From assembly GCA_000406005.1 (NCBI GenBank), contig ASZN01000009.1, positions 1 to 40,818 of the forward strand: a stretch of DNA of 40,818 bases. Reading direction: 5' to 3'. The notes under the pieces were generated by a model that was given only the letters and a program-made list of their open reading frames with translations, did not search any database and was not told the DNA's origin. This document shows positions 17,086 to 25,391 of this stretch, in pieces (position 1 is the first letter of the stretch; each line of letters begins with the position of its first letter). Source of the DNA: Candidatus Poribacteria bacterium WGA-3G (GTDB taxonomy: Bacteria > Poribacteria > WGA-4E > WGA-3G). The position numbers and the translations under genes were made by a program.

Positions 17086-18189
17086 ATGGAACTAACATTT
17101 GAAAAAGATGATCTCTTGCATGCCCTGCAAATATTACAAGGCGTAGCAAGTGGACGGACAACCTTACCGATCCTTTCAAACGTGCTCATCGAAGCCGCAG
17201 ACGGAAAAATCGAATGCGTCGCTACCGATCTTGAAGTCGGGATTAAGATTATCGTGGAGGGTGTCATTCAAGAAGACGGCAAAATTACTGTCTCCGCGAA
17301 AAAACTGACTGACATCGTCAAAGAACTCCCCGAAGATCAGACGATACATTTCGCAACGACCGCAAACGATCGCGTTGAAATCAAGTGCGGCGACGGTGTG
17401 TACAAAATTATTGGACTCTCCGATGAAGAGTTCCCGCAACTGCCCTCTATTGATGGGCATTCGTTGACTATTGACGGTGATACCTTGCGCGATGTACTCC
17501 GCAGAACTGAGTTCGCCGCAGCGACAGACGATGTTCGCTACTTCATGAACGGACTCTATTTTAGTTTCCTTGACGATAGGACGGAAGTCGTCGCCACCGA
17601 TATGGTGAAACTTGCACTTGCCCGCTGCGAAGCGTTCAGTGCACCAGAAAACGTAGACGGAATTATCGTCCCACTCAAAGCCGTTAAAGAGATTGAACGC
17701 ACTTTTGATGGCTCCGATAAAGTCCAAGTCTCAATTCGTGAGAACCAGATTCTCTTTTCCGATGATACATCTACGCTGACCACGCGGCTCGTAGATGGCG
17801 ATTATCCGAAATACCGAGAAGTCATTCCAGAATCGGCAGAAGGCAGTGCCGTCGTCTCTAAAGAACTCTTCCTGCACGCAGCGAAACGCGTCGCACTCCT
17901 ATCGAATCCGAAAAACCACTGCGTCTGCGTGGAAATTGATACTGAACGCATCCATGTTTCAGTGAGTACCCCGGAAGTCGGGGAAGCACACGAGACGCTA
18001 CCTGTAGAATCCAGCACCGGCAGTCTACGCTTCGGGATCGACGCGCGTTGGCTAATTGAGACCCTCACGCACATCGAATCTGAATCCGTTGTCGTCGAAT
18101 TTGTGAGTGAAGTGAAGCCGATAGCCTTTAAACCGGTTAATAGGGACGATCATGTATGTCTCGTCGTACCGATGCGCTTGGAATCGTAA
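17086..18189 (+). CDS. dnaN: DNA polymerase III beta sliding clamp, copy 2
   Basis: The 367-residue paralogue of the preceding clamp shares long identical stretches such as IECVATDLEVGIKI and VYKIIGL, and the same C-terminal PMRL. The partner-pocket loop reads ATDMVKLA at residues 170-177, different both from the usual ATDGHRLA and from copy 1. Other changes lie on the C-terminal domain surface (for example VSKELFLHAAKRVA against VDKDQLLHATRRVA). Full length and open, so presumably functional. Homodimers or mixed dimers are possible. It has its own promoter, with an AGGGA ribosome site nine bases before the start. A terminator at 18302 and two tRNA genes follow. Confidence 0.93.
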   Translation: MELTFEKDDLLHALQILQGVASGRTTLPILSNVLIEAADGKIECVATDLEVGIKIIVEGVIQEDGKITVSAKKLTDIVKELPEDQTIHFATTANDRVEIKCGDGVYKIIGLSDEEFPQLPSIDGHSLTIDGDTLRDVLRRTEFAAATDDVRYFMNGLYFSFLDDRTEVVATDMVKLALARCEAFSAPENVDGIIVPLKAVKEIERTFDGSDKVQVSIRENQILFSDDTSTLTTRLVDGDYPKYREVIPESAEGSAVVSKELFLHAAKRVALLSNPKNHCVCVEIDTERIHVSVSTPEVGEAHETLPVESSTGSLRFGIDARWLIETLTHIESESVVVEFVSEVKPIAFKPVNRDDHVCLVVPMRLES

Positions 18190-18301
18190 AGGCTGACTTC
18201 GTTTGAGGTGTACGTACGGAGTTCCTCCAGCAACACCAGCAGTGAACTGAGGTGCTCCGTACACGCGTCGCTATCCAATGGCAGCACTGTTTCAGTGCTT
18301 G

Positions 18302-18321
18302 CGGAGATACCTCCGATTTTT
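18302..18321 (+). terminator. Terminator after the second dnaN
   Basis: CGGAG-ATAC-CTCCG followed by ATTTTT. Just upstream are two more inverted repeats, GTACGGAG/CTCCGTAC (18214-18262) and AGCACTG-TTT-CAGTGCT (18283-18299), giving a stacked hairpin region. Confidence 0.6.
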
Positions 18322-18332
18322 AGCAAAAAAAC

Positions 18333-18362
18333 TTGACAACCGCTCACGCTTTATGGTATTAT
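18333..18362 (+). promoter_or_regulatory. Promoter of the tRNA pair
   Basis: A perfect TTGACA (18333-18338) and TATTAT (18357-18362), spacer 18, placed 14 bases before the first tRNA. Confidence 0.7.
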
Positions 18363-18375
18363 TATATAGTCTGGT

Positions 18376-18448
18376 GCCGAGATAGCTCAGTCGGTAGAGC
18401 AGTAGACTGAAAATCTATGTGTCGGCAGTTCGATTCTGCCTCTCGGCA
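18376..18448 (+). tRNA. tRNA-Phe (GAA)
   Basis: A 73-base cloverleaf: acceptor GCCGAGA pairs with TCTCGGC, discriminator A; D-arm GCTCAGTCGGTAGAGC; anticodon GAA at 18409-18411 in the loop CTGAAAA; T-arm with GTTCGATTC. CCA is not encoded. Confidence 0.95.
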
Positions 18449-18477
18449 TTCCCTTCCAATTTGTAATGCTTTGCTAA

Positions 18478-18549
18478 GCCGGTGTAGCTCAGGGGAAGAG
18501 CAACTGATTCGTAATCAGTAGGTCGGAGGTTCAAATCCTCTCATCGGCT
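18478..18549 (+). tRNA. tRNA-Thr (CGT)
   Basis: A 72-base cloverleaf: acceptor GCCGGTG pairs with CATCGGC (one G-U), discriminator T; D-arm GCTCAGGGGAAGAGC; anticodon CGT at 18510-18512 in a TTCGTAA loop with an ACTGA/TCAGT stem; T-arm GGAGGTTCAAATCCTC. It reads ACG codons. CCA is not encoded. Thirty bases separate it from tRNA-Phe, so the two share one transcript. Confidence 0.94.
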
Positions 18550-18631
18550 TTCGTTTTTCCCCAATATTAACAAGTTGACAACACTGGATTCGTTTCTTAC
18601 GCTTAACCTATTCGTCTGAAAATTGTGGGTC

Positions 18632-19126
18632 ATGCCGATGATTAATACCGCATCACTAGAGAAAGCATTAAAGGTTATATTCTCTCATTTACCGAAGGGG
18701 GTTCAAAGATTGATGCCTCCACTATTAGACGCATTAGAGTTTATACTCCCTCGTTTACCGAAGAGGGTTCAAAGATTGATACCTGGATTCTTAAAATTTC
18801 TGCCTCTGGCACTCGAAATCGCTAAACTCCTGTACAAACATCGCCAAAAAATCAAAGATATTATTGAGAATCTAACCGAGCGCACCTCAGCGCAAACTAA
18901 ACAGGTGAGTGATAGCATCGCAATGACTGTTTCGCGTTTGCCAAAGAAGGTAGGTCGAAAGTTAAGTCGTCTATTGAAATATCTACCGTTTGCCCTTGAG
19001 ATTGCCAAAGCATCTTACAAAAAGAATGATAAAAAAGTTCAGCGTTTAACAGCTTCCCTTCCGAAGAAGACTAAGCGGAAAATCAATAGGTTATTAAAAC
19101 GACACCAGCCTTCCGAAGAAGACTAA
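18632..19126 (+). CDS. Basic repeat protein of unknown function, C terminus altered by duplication
   Basis: The product of about 164 residues is made of degenerate repeats around LPK-xVQRL-xPxLL: HLPKGVQRLMPPLLDALEF, RLPKRVQRLIPGFLKFLPLA, RLPKKVGRKLSRLLKYLPFA and SLPKKTKRKINRLLKRH. Between the first and second pairs lies an ALEIAKLLYK/ALEIAKASYK duplicated helix. It is strongly basic and amphipathic, without a signal peptide. No family recognised; a nucleic-acid- or membrane-associated role is possible. A 52-base tandem duplication at the 3' end shifts the frame, so the protein now ends HQPSEED. ATG 18632 is used because the TTG at 18623 lacks support. Confidence 0.55.
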   Translation: MPMINTASLEKALKVIFSHLPKGVQRLMPPLLDALEFILPRLPKRVQRLIPGFLKFLPLALEIAKLLYKHRQKIKDIIENLTERTSAQTKQVSDSIAMTVSRLPKKVGRKLSRLLKYLPFALEIAKASYKKNDKKVQRLTASLPKKTKRKINRLLKRHQPSEED

Positions 19127-19159
19127 GCGGAAAATCAATAGGTTATTAAAACGACACCA
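19057..19159 (+). repeat. Tandem duplication, two identical 51-base copies at 52-base period
   Basis: 19057-19107 and 19109-19159 are identical over 51 bases (starting CCTTCCGAAG and ending GACACCA) with a single G between. Since 52 is not a multiple of three, the second copy is read in a new frame and brings a stop at 19126. Removing one copy would leave the frame open to about 19310. Confidence 0.95.
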
Positions 19160-19250
19160 TAGGTATCGGCGTTTGAATTTTCTCCACGGATTTCGGAACC
19201 ATCTCTGTAGATACCAACCCTCAAAATATTGGATTCTTTTCCGTTTTTCG

Positions 19251-20372
19251 TTACTCTTCCGATTCCGATTCCGCAGCAATATCCTCTTCAAGGGATTTGA
19301 CATTCGCTAAAACTGTCGGATGCGGCTCAATCTCGTATACCTTTTGATACATTTCGAGTGCCATCGTTTTGTCACCAAGGAAACTCGCATAGATTTCAGC
19401 CATCCGTTCCCACGCCCGTACCTCTTGCGGATCGAGTTCCGAAATGCGTTTGTAAACTTGAAGCGCATCCCCGTACCCGCGCGTTTCGATATCTTCGCGT
19501 TCAAGCGCAGACGCACGCGCAAAGAGCAGGCGAACAAGATCCGCCACAACTTCATCCATCTCAGGACGCTGCTCCAATGCCTGTTCCAATAAAAGGATCG
19601 ACACCGATTCGAGACGCGTAACCTCAGCCAAGTCTTCATCCGTGAACTCGCGATCTAAGAATTGATAGTTCTGCAGCATTTTCGCGTACGTTCTTGATAA
19701 CTGTAGGCGAGCAAGGATACCGATAGGTGATTTTTCGGAGGCAACATCTCGAAACTCAGGATCACTCTCAATCGCCTTTATATAGTGCACAGCTGCCTCT
19801 TCAAGCTGCCTGTTTCCGTGATAGAGGACACCGAGCCGATAGTGTGCCTCAGCGTTGTTCGGATCGCTTTCAATCACGGCAAGGAATTCTTCTGTCGCTT
19901 GTGCTAACAACGCGTCATCTAAGGCATCCTCGCTAAGGAGCCTCCCCCGTAAGAGGCGAACATCAGCGTGATCCGGCTGAATACGGGCGGCATGCTCCAG
20001 ACGCGCCCGCGCATCTTTTGACCAATTGCTCTGTGAATAAATTTCCGAGATACGGAGATTCGCATGTAAACTGATCGCACCCGCTGTCTGTGACACACCG
20101 CCTACAGAGATAACTTGCTCCTTTTCAACCGCGTCTAATGCCTGTAACGCTTGCCAGTAATAGAGCGCAGCGTCAACAAGATCCTGTTCTGCAAAGCGTG
20201 TGTCCGCCTGCACAATGAAGTTACCGACCTCTGAGAGCGGCGGCGGTTCGGATTCAGCACTGCCTCGACGGGTATAGAACGAGGCAAGCATAATAAAACC
20301 GATGACCGCCAAGACCTCTGCATAAATGAGCCAATTACGTAAGGAAAATAGGGATTTTGCGTTGAATGACAT
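19251..20372 (-). CDS. Membrane-anchored TPR protein
   Basis: ATG 20372 has a good AAGGAG site. The 373-residue protein has a short cytoplasmic start, one membrane helix (LIYAEVLAVIGFIMLASFY) and then a periplasmic tetratricopeptide array, e.g. ALYYWQALQALDAV, AEAHYRLGVLYHGNRQLEEA and RAWERMAEIYASFLGDKTMA, ending in an acidic tail. TPR domains hold protein complexes together. The gene is the last of a leftward run porX-like, dsbD, TPR with 42 bases between dsbD and it. It may assist redox folding or secretion, but no specific partner can be named. Confidence 0.8.
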   Translation of the reverse strand: MSFNAKSLFSLRNWLIYAEVLAVIGFIMLASFYTRRGSAESEPPPLSEVGNFIVQADTRFAEQDLVDAALYYWQALQALDAVEKEQVISVGGVSQTAGAISLHANLRISEIYSQSNWSKDARARLEHAARIQPDHADVRLLRGRLLSEDALDDALLAQATEEFLAVIESDPNNAEAHYRLGVLYHGNRQLEEAAVHYIKAIESDPEFRDVASEKSPIGILARLQLSRTYAKMLQNYQFLDREFTDEDLAEVTRLESVSILLLEQALEQRPEMDEVVADLVRLLFARASALEREDIETRGYGDALQVYKRISELDPQEVRAWERMAEIYASFLGDKTMALEMYQKVYEIEPHPTVLANVKSLEEDIAAESESEE

Positions 20373-20414
20373 GCTGTCTCCTTTCTGTGAATCCGAAATA
20401 TAATGCATCGAAAC

Positions 20415-22265
20415 CTACTGCCTGCCGCTCTCAATTTCATCAAGGATACCGAGCATCTTCTCCGCATCGACAAATCCGGTGAATCGTTTGAGAACAGTCT
20501 CATCAGCATCTAAGAAAATGACGACGGGTAACCCCGGAATTTGGTACTTCTCGGTCAACGCCTTCGTCGTTTCAGAGGTACGCGTGAAGTCGAGTTTGAC
20601 GTTAACATAATCGTCTAACCTCGCAGCGACAGCAGGATCTGAGTATGTCTGGTGATCAAGTTCATTACACGCAGCGCACCAAGATGCATAAAAATCGAGC
20701 ATGACGAGTTTATCTTCCCGCTGAGCGATTTCAAATCCTTCGGCTTCATCGTAAACCCAATCCAAATGTGGTCCAGCAGGCTGCTGGATGCCGCCAACAA
20801 ACATATAAGCACCGATGACTGCCAGCAGGAGACCACACGCTTTTTGGAACTGCAGCCGCGCAGAGATACCACTGAAACGTTGTGTTAGTTTACCGAGATA
20901 GAGTCCAACAAGCACTAAACCGCCAGCGATGGCAAAGAACGGCAACGAGTTTTGCAGGAAGTCCTGTAATGGCGTGAATACATCTTTGAGAAAGTAGAGT
21001 GCCATAGTAATAATCGCGATACCGAAAATATTCTCCAAAATATACATCCAGCCACCCGAGCGCGGTAGGGCAGAGAGCAACCCGGAGAAGGTGCCGATAG
21101 CGATGAAAAGTAACCCCATCCCGAGCGCGTAAGTGAACATGAGCCAGAAGCCGAGGAACAGGCTCCCCGTTGTCGCGATGTAAGTTAACACCACTGCTAA
21201 CGCTGGTCCTGTGCAAGGCGCAGCGATCACGCCAGCGACGGTTCCCATAGCGAACGCACCCGCGAACCCGGTACCACCGACGGTGTTCAGACGGTTCTGC
21301 ACCGAGTGTGGCAACCGAATCTCAAACACGCCGAACATCGACAGTCCAAGGGCCAGGAGGATTAAAGCGATGAAACCGACGACCCACGGATTCGCCATGA
21401 TCTGACCGAAAACTGCACCTGTTGAGGCGACTGCGACCCCTAAAATCGAATACGTGACAACGATTCCGATGACATATACAACGGAGAGCAGGAAAGATTT
21501 GAAAAAGCCAGCAGACTCGTTAGCACCGAAGATCGAAACCGTGATCGGTATAAGCGGATAAACGCACGGCGTTAAACTCGTCAGGATCCCGCCAGCAAAC
21601 ACAAGGAGGAACGCAAGCCAAACCCGTCCGCCGGAGAGCGCACGTGCAAGGGTGCCTTCCTCACCCGTAGAACTTGACGAGTCACCGAAGTCTATATTGG
21701 CGAAAACCGATTCGTTCATCCGTTGAATCGGCTGCTCGATACCGACGACCTCAAGGGGGATCGAGAAATTAAGAACCTCAGGTAACAGACACTGCTCATC
21801 ATTACACGCCTGATATTGGAGTTGGAAATCCAACATATCAGACCTAATCGGGACAGACTGGCTTAAGTCGGCTTCGATACCGATGGTGATCGTGTCGTGA
21901 TAAACAGGGGCCTCTCCGATGGATCCGAGCTGCAGTATATCACCTTTCGGGTATACGATCTCTCCGAAAGTGAGATGCGACACATCGGGCAAGGTGATTT
22001 CAGTCGCGATAAGTCCCTCTTTCGCCGGGTTCGCATTGACATGCCACCCTTCAACGATCTCTACGACGACAGCGATCTGGAATTGACTCCCCGGTTGGAC
22101 TTTGTCAACAGAGAGGTAGCCTTGCGCAGAGAGTTTCTCAACTTCGGGTTGCGCCCCGAGTCCGAAATCTGACAACTGTGCCTGTACCTGTATCGGGAAA
22201 CACAACGCCATGACTGTTAGCAGGCTGCAGAACAGGTATTTATGAAGTTCAAAGGTTTTCGACAT
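20415..22265 (-). CDS. dsbD: Thiol:disulfide interchange protein DsbD
   Basis: The 616-residue product has the full DsbD order: a signal peptide, an N-terminal periplasmic domain (residues about 30-190, with CNDEQCLLPE whose Cys pair is the expected alpha-domain site), a polytopic membrane domain of about eight helices with the key cysteines in LTSLTPCVYPLIPI and IAAPCTGPALAVV, and a C-terminal thioredoxin domain with YASWCAACNELDHQTY (CXXC). It moves reducing power from cytoplasmic thioredoxin to periplasmic proteins such as cytochrome c maturation factors. It begins 14 bases after the PorX-like gene ends, pointing to one operon. Confidence 0.92.
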   Translation of the reverse strand: MSKTFELHKYLFCSLLTVMALCFPIQVQAQLSDFGLGAQPEVEKLSAQGYLSVDKVQPGSQFQIAVVVEIVEGWHVNANPAKEGLIATEITLPDVSHLTFGEIVYPKGDILQLGSIGEAPVYHDTITIGIEADLSQSVPIRSDMLDFQLQYQACNDEQCLLPEVLNFSIPLEVVGIEQPIQRMNESVFANIDFGDSSSSTGEEGTLARALSGGRVWLAFLLVFAGGILTSLTPCVYPLIPITVSIFGANESAGFFKSFLLSVVYVIGIVVTYSILGVAVASTGAVFGQIMANPWVVGFIALILLALGLSMFGVFEIRLPHSVQNRLNTVGGTGFAGAFAMGTVAGVIAAPCTGPALAVVLTYIATTGSLFLGFWLMFTYALGMGLLFIAIGTFSGLLSALPRSGGWMYILENIFGIAIITMALYFLKDVFTPLQDFLQNSLPFFAIAGGLVLVGLYLGKLTQRFSGISARLQFQKACGLLLAVIGAYMFVGGIQQPAGPHLDWVYDEAEGFEIAQREDKLVMLDFYASWCAACNELDHQTYSDPAVAARLDDYVNVKLDFTRTSETTKALTEKYQIPGLPVVIFLDADETVLKRFTGFVDAEKMLGILDEIESGRQ

Positions 22266-22279
22266 ACGATTCTCCTCAA

Positions 22280-23935
22280 CTACCGCGGCTCAAGTACAAC
22301 GCACGGCAAGATCATCTCTTCAAGTGAAACACCACCGTGTTGGAAACTGCCTTGGAATATCTCCTTATAGACATTGAACTGTCTGTCATAAACGAAGTAG
22401 TAGTCCTCTTTCGCGAGAACGTAGTTCTTACGCGCCGCTTCGCCAGGTAAGCGATACGCCTCCGGATTATCTATAATCCATCCGGCATCAGGGGCACACG
22501 AAATGTTTCTACCCTCTTTGAACCGAAGCCCAGTTGTGAGTTCCGCTTGGCTTGAAACCTTCGCTGCATTCTGGCAGAGCAGTGAACCGTGGTCAGACGT
22601 TAAAATAATGGTGATACCGCGCTCCGCAGCGATTCTGAATATTTCATAGAGGCGCGAATGCCCGAACCATGCATGCACGAGCGATCGGAACGCCGCTTCG
22701 TCCGGGATAAGCTGCCGAAGTAAATCTACTTCATATCGTGAATGTGTCAGCATATCAAGGAAATCGACGACGAGTGCTGTCAAACTCACCCTATCGGTAA
22801 TGTTCAACCAGTGTAAATATTGCATCTCGCCTCGCACATCAAAAATTTTGAAGTAATGCAAGGGCGGTTTCAGCGGTATGCCGTGCCTCTCAAATTGCAA
22901 GCGCAGGAGTTGTTTCTCATGGCGGTTAATGCTCGTGTGCGTGTTATCTGGTTCGGCGTATAGGTCTGGATACCTCTCAGCAAGTTCGAGCGGGAACAAT
23001 CCACTAAAAATAGCGTTGCGGGCGTAACGCGTCGCTGTCGGCAAAATTGAGTAGTAATAATCACGCTTTATATCAAATAGTGGATAGAGCAACGGCTCAA
23101 TTTTCAGCCAGTGGTCAAGCCGCATGCAATCCATAACCACAAACAAAACCTGTTTTCCCGCTTGGATTTCCGGGATGACATATCTGTAGACAACATCTAC
23201 AGAGAGTGTCGGCGATGTTTTACCGACAAGCCAGTGTCTGTAGTTGTTCTGAACATAGTCGGCGAATCCAGTGTTTGCCTCCTGTCTCTCGGTTTCGTGG
23301 ACAGTTTTAAGATCGTCAACGTTGTAGAGTGAATCCAGCTGCAGATCCCACTCAATGAGGCGAACATAAGTATCAATCCAATCCTGCCAATCACTATTGG
23401 AATCGCTCCGTTGCGTTTCCGAATCCGAAATGTTCACCTGATTGAAGTTTTGGACATACGCTTGCGGTGTATACACCTCCCGAACGGTCTGTTTTTTCAG
23501 CAAAAAAGCGAGTGATGCTGCCAACTGTCTCGAAGAAATTTCGATCTGTGCCTTTGCCGACATAATGAAGATATAGCCGACATCATAAAGACTTGCCTGT
23601 TGCATGACCTCATGTTCATCCTTGTCCGTTAGCAGGATGATCGGAATGTGTGTATCCACTTTCCGAACACGCGCAAGTAGATTATTCTCTGGCATCGCCG
23701 CCTCATAATGCAGTACGACAGCATCATAGGTCTCGTCTTTGAGTAAAGTAATGCCTTCAGGAACCGTCCCCGCTAATGATACATCATAACCTTCAAACTC
23801 CAAGAAGCGGACATAGGGTTTCGGCGTGATATACTCTTCTCTTTCACGGGACGAATCTTCAGATTGTCCAATAGATTGTTCTATATTAGTTATCTGATTA
23901 TCAATCCACAGAATCCTCCATCTTCTTTCTTCCAT
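22280..23935 (-). CDS. porX: PorX-like protein: degenerate receiver plus PglZ phosphatase-fold domain
   Basis: The 551-residue product aligns in layout with PorX, the response-regulator/PglZ protein that controls type IX secretion in Bacteroidetes. Residues 1-140 look like a receiver (RILWIDNQ, then YDAVVLHYEAAMPENN). The phospho-acceptor Asp position (residue 76) is His, so classical phosphorylation seems lost. The rest is the PglZ domain of the alkaline-phosphatase superfamily with VVMDCMRLDHWLKIEPLL (metal-binding Asp), SILPTATRYARNAIFSGLFP (catalytic Thr) and TSDHGS (metal ligands), all kept. PorX PglZ domains cleave cyclic or linear oligonucleotides. It leads a leftward operon with dsbD and a TPR gene. 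No PorY kinase is near. Confidence 0.85.
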   Translation of the reverse strand: MEERRWRILWIDNQITNIEQSIGQSEDSSREREEYITPKPYVRFLEFEGYDVSLAGTVPEGITLLKDETYDAVVLHYEAAMPENNLLARVRKVDTHIPIILLTDKDEHEVMQQASLYDVGYIFIMSAKAQIEISSRQLAASLAFLLKKQTVREVYTPQAYVQNFNQVNISDSETQRSDSNSDWQDWIDTYVRLIEWDLQLDSLYNVDDLKTVHETERQEANTGFADYVQNNYRHWLVGKTSPTLSVDVVYRYVIPEIQAGKQVLFVVMDCMRLDHWLKIEPLLYPLFDIKRDYYYSILPTATRYARNAIFSGLFPLELAERYPDLYAEPDNTHTSINRHEKQLLRLQFERHGIPLKPPLHYFKIFDVRGEMQYLHWLNITDRVSLTALVVDFLDMLTHSRYEVDLLRQLIPDEAAFRSLVHAWFGHSRLYEIFRIAAERGITIILTSDHGSLLCQNAAKVSSQAELTTGLRFKEGRNISCAPDAGWIIDNPEAYRLPGEAARKNYVLAKEDYYFVYDRQFNVYKEIFQGSFQHGGVSLEEMILPCVVLEPR

Positions 23936-23959
23936 GTTAAACCCCCTGTTTGTGACATA

Positions 23960-24000
23960 GGTTTACAAACCCATATCTTGATAAAACGGACAATTTGTCC
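23960..24000. promoter_or_regulatory. Two palindromes upstream of the porX-like gene
   Basis: GGTTTACAAACC (23960-23971) and GGACAATTTGTCC (23988-24000) are near-perfect and perfect palindromes in the 125-base gap between glcE and the porX-like gene. They could be operators or a weak transcription barrier. Confidence 0.4.
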
Positions 24001-24060
24001 ATTGCCCGACGTTTTCGGGGTGAACTACGATAAATTTCTGAAAAAAAACGTACGTAAAAA

Positions 24061-25377
24061 CTAAATGCTTAAAATATACCTCCCTGGATTCAACAAACCA
24101 CTTGGATCGAATCTGACTTTAACCTGCTTCATTAAACCGGTCGCGTCTCCGAAAGAACCCCAGACATCAATATGCTGTTTGAGTTCAGGGGGTGCATTCT
24201 CTACGATAAGGTTGCCACGCGCCGCTGTTACAGATTGACGCAACTCCGTTAAGTGTTTCGCAAACACTTGGAAATCCGTGTCAGATGCTACAGGAATGGC
24301 GAGATACAACACGCCACTTCCGAGGAGTGCCATCACCTGCACACCACGATCCGAACCTTCCGCCACAACCTGCGCAGCAAATTCTGCGACATCCGTGCGT
24401 TTCAGGTTCAACTTAGCAATTACCCTTTCGGCATGCGCAGCAAATTCCTGAACAGCTACGTGAAGATGCTGTCGCGGTTTGTCTTCTATAATTGTGACAC
24501 CCCTCGCGCCATTTTGTTCCATCGTTTCTTGGCAGCGTTCCAATTGCCACGCCACGGTTTCCGGATCGCCACCGAACCCAACAATCAATGTCGGTCTTTT
24601 CGCAGGTATTGCGCCACCGGCTTCAAAATTGATAAGTAGGTTTACAAACATCGGTAGCATCTGCGAACCTACAACGTTTAAACCGGTTTTAACAGCGTCC
24701 TGTACGTTATCGAAACCTGCAGTCAGTATGGCTTCCCGCACCGGAATCGGGGACAACTTCAGCGTCACTTCGGTAACGATGCCGAGCGTTCCAAGAGCAC
24801 CGATATAGAGTTTGTTCAGATCATACCCCGCAACATTCTTTACCACTTTACCGCCACTCTTGACGGTAGTACCATTGGCGTGAACGACCTGCAAACCCAA
24901 AACCTGATTCCGAGCAGTCCCATGCCGTAGACGCAGAGGGCCGCTTGCGTTTGCCGAAACAATGCCACCAATGGTACACCGATCCGAATAGGATGGATCC
25001 AACGGAAGAAATTGGCGATGCTGTGCCAACTCGGCTTGCAAGTCGGCTAAACGGATACCGGCTTCCACAGTGACGGTCAGATCTGCCGGTTCATATTCTA
25101 CGACACGATTTAGACGGGTTGTCGCCAACACAATGTCCACTTTTTGCGGCAAATTCCCGATGCCGAGTTTCGTACCGGCGCCAGCAGGGATCACCGATAA
25201 CGCCTTCTTCGACGCAAATCGAAGGACATCTTGTATCTCTTGAACGGATGCAGGCAAAACAACTGCCTTCGGAACAAATCCATCAAACGTGTAGTCGGAA
25301 ACCTGTGCTTCGGGCAGGATACCGATTTCGCCAACAATCTGCTCAAGTTCATTGTGCAATGCACGTAAATTTTCCAT
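24061..25377 (-). CDS. glcE: Glycolate oxidase GlcE-like FAD-binding subunit
   Basis: The 438-residue product is a PCMH-type FAD-binding protein: VIPAGAGTKLGIGNLPQKVD, then DPSYSDRCTIGGIVSANASG and VKNVAGYDLNKLYIGALGTL, followed by a C-terminal oxidase cap ending DPSGLLNPGRYI. These are the marks of GlcE/GlcD-type 2-hydroxyacid oxidases. GlcE of E. coli is shorter (about 350). It starts 14 bases after the glcD-like gene, with an AGGAAG site. The iron-sulfur subunit GlcF, normally third, does not follow; the porX-like gene does. A lactate- or glycolate-type substrate is expected. Confidence 0.85.
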   Translation of the reverse strand: MENLRALHNELEQIVGEIGILPEAQVSDYTFDGFVPKAVVLPASVQEIQDVLRFASKKALSVIPAGAGTKLGIGNLPQKVDIVLATTRLNRVVEYEPADLTVTVEAGIRLADLQAELAQHRQFLPLDPSYSDRCTIGGIVSANASGPLRLRHGTARNQVLGLQVVHANGTTVKSGGKVVKNVAGYDLNKLYIGALGTLGIVTEVTLKLSPIPVREAILTAGFDNVQDAVKTGLNVVGSQMLPMFVNLLINFEAGGAIPAKRPTLIVGFGGDPETVAWQLERCQETMEQNGARGVTIIEDKPRQHLHVAVQEFAAHAERVIAKLNLKRTDVAEFAAQVVAEGSDRGVQVMALLGSGVLYLAIPVASDTDFQVFAKHLTELRQSVTAARGNLIVENAPPELKQHIDVWGSFGDATGLMKQVKVRFDPSGLLNPGRYILSI

Positions 25378-25391
25378 GTACGTCTCTTCCT

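Noticed and set aside
17176..17727. 183-codon minus-strand frame opposite the second dnaN
   Set aside because: Shadow of a clearly identified gene.
15773..18189. dnaN duplication as an assembly artefact
   Set aside because: The copies differ at many residues and silent sites and have distinct promoters and gaps.
18376..18549. tRNA genes as an integration site for a genomic island
   Set aside because: No integrase gene or repeated tRNA 3' end was seen downstream.
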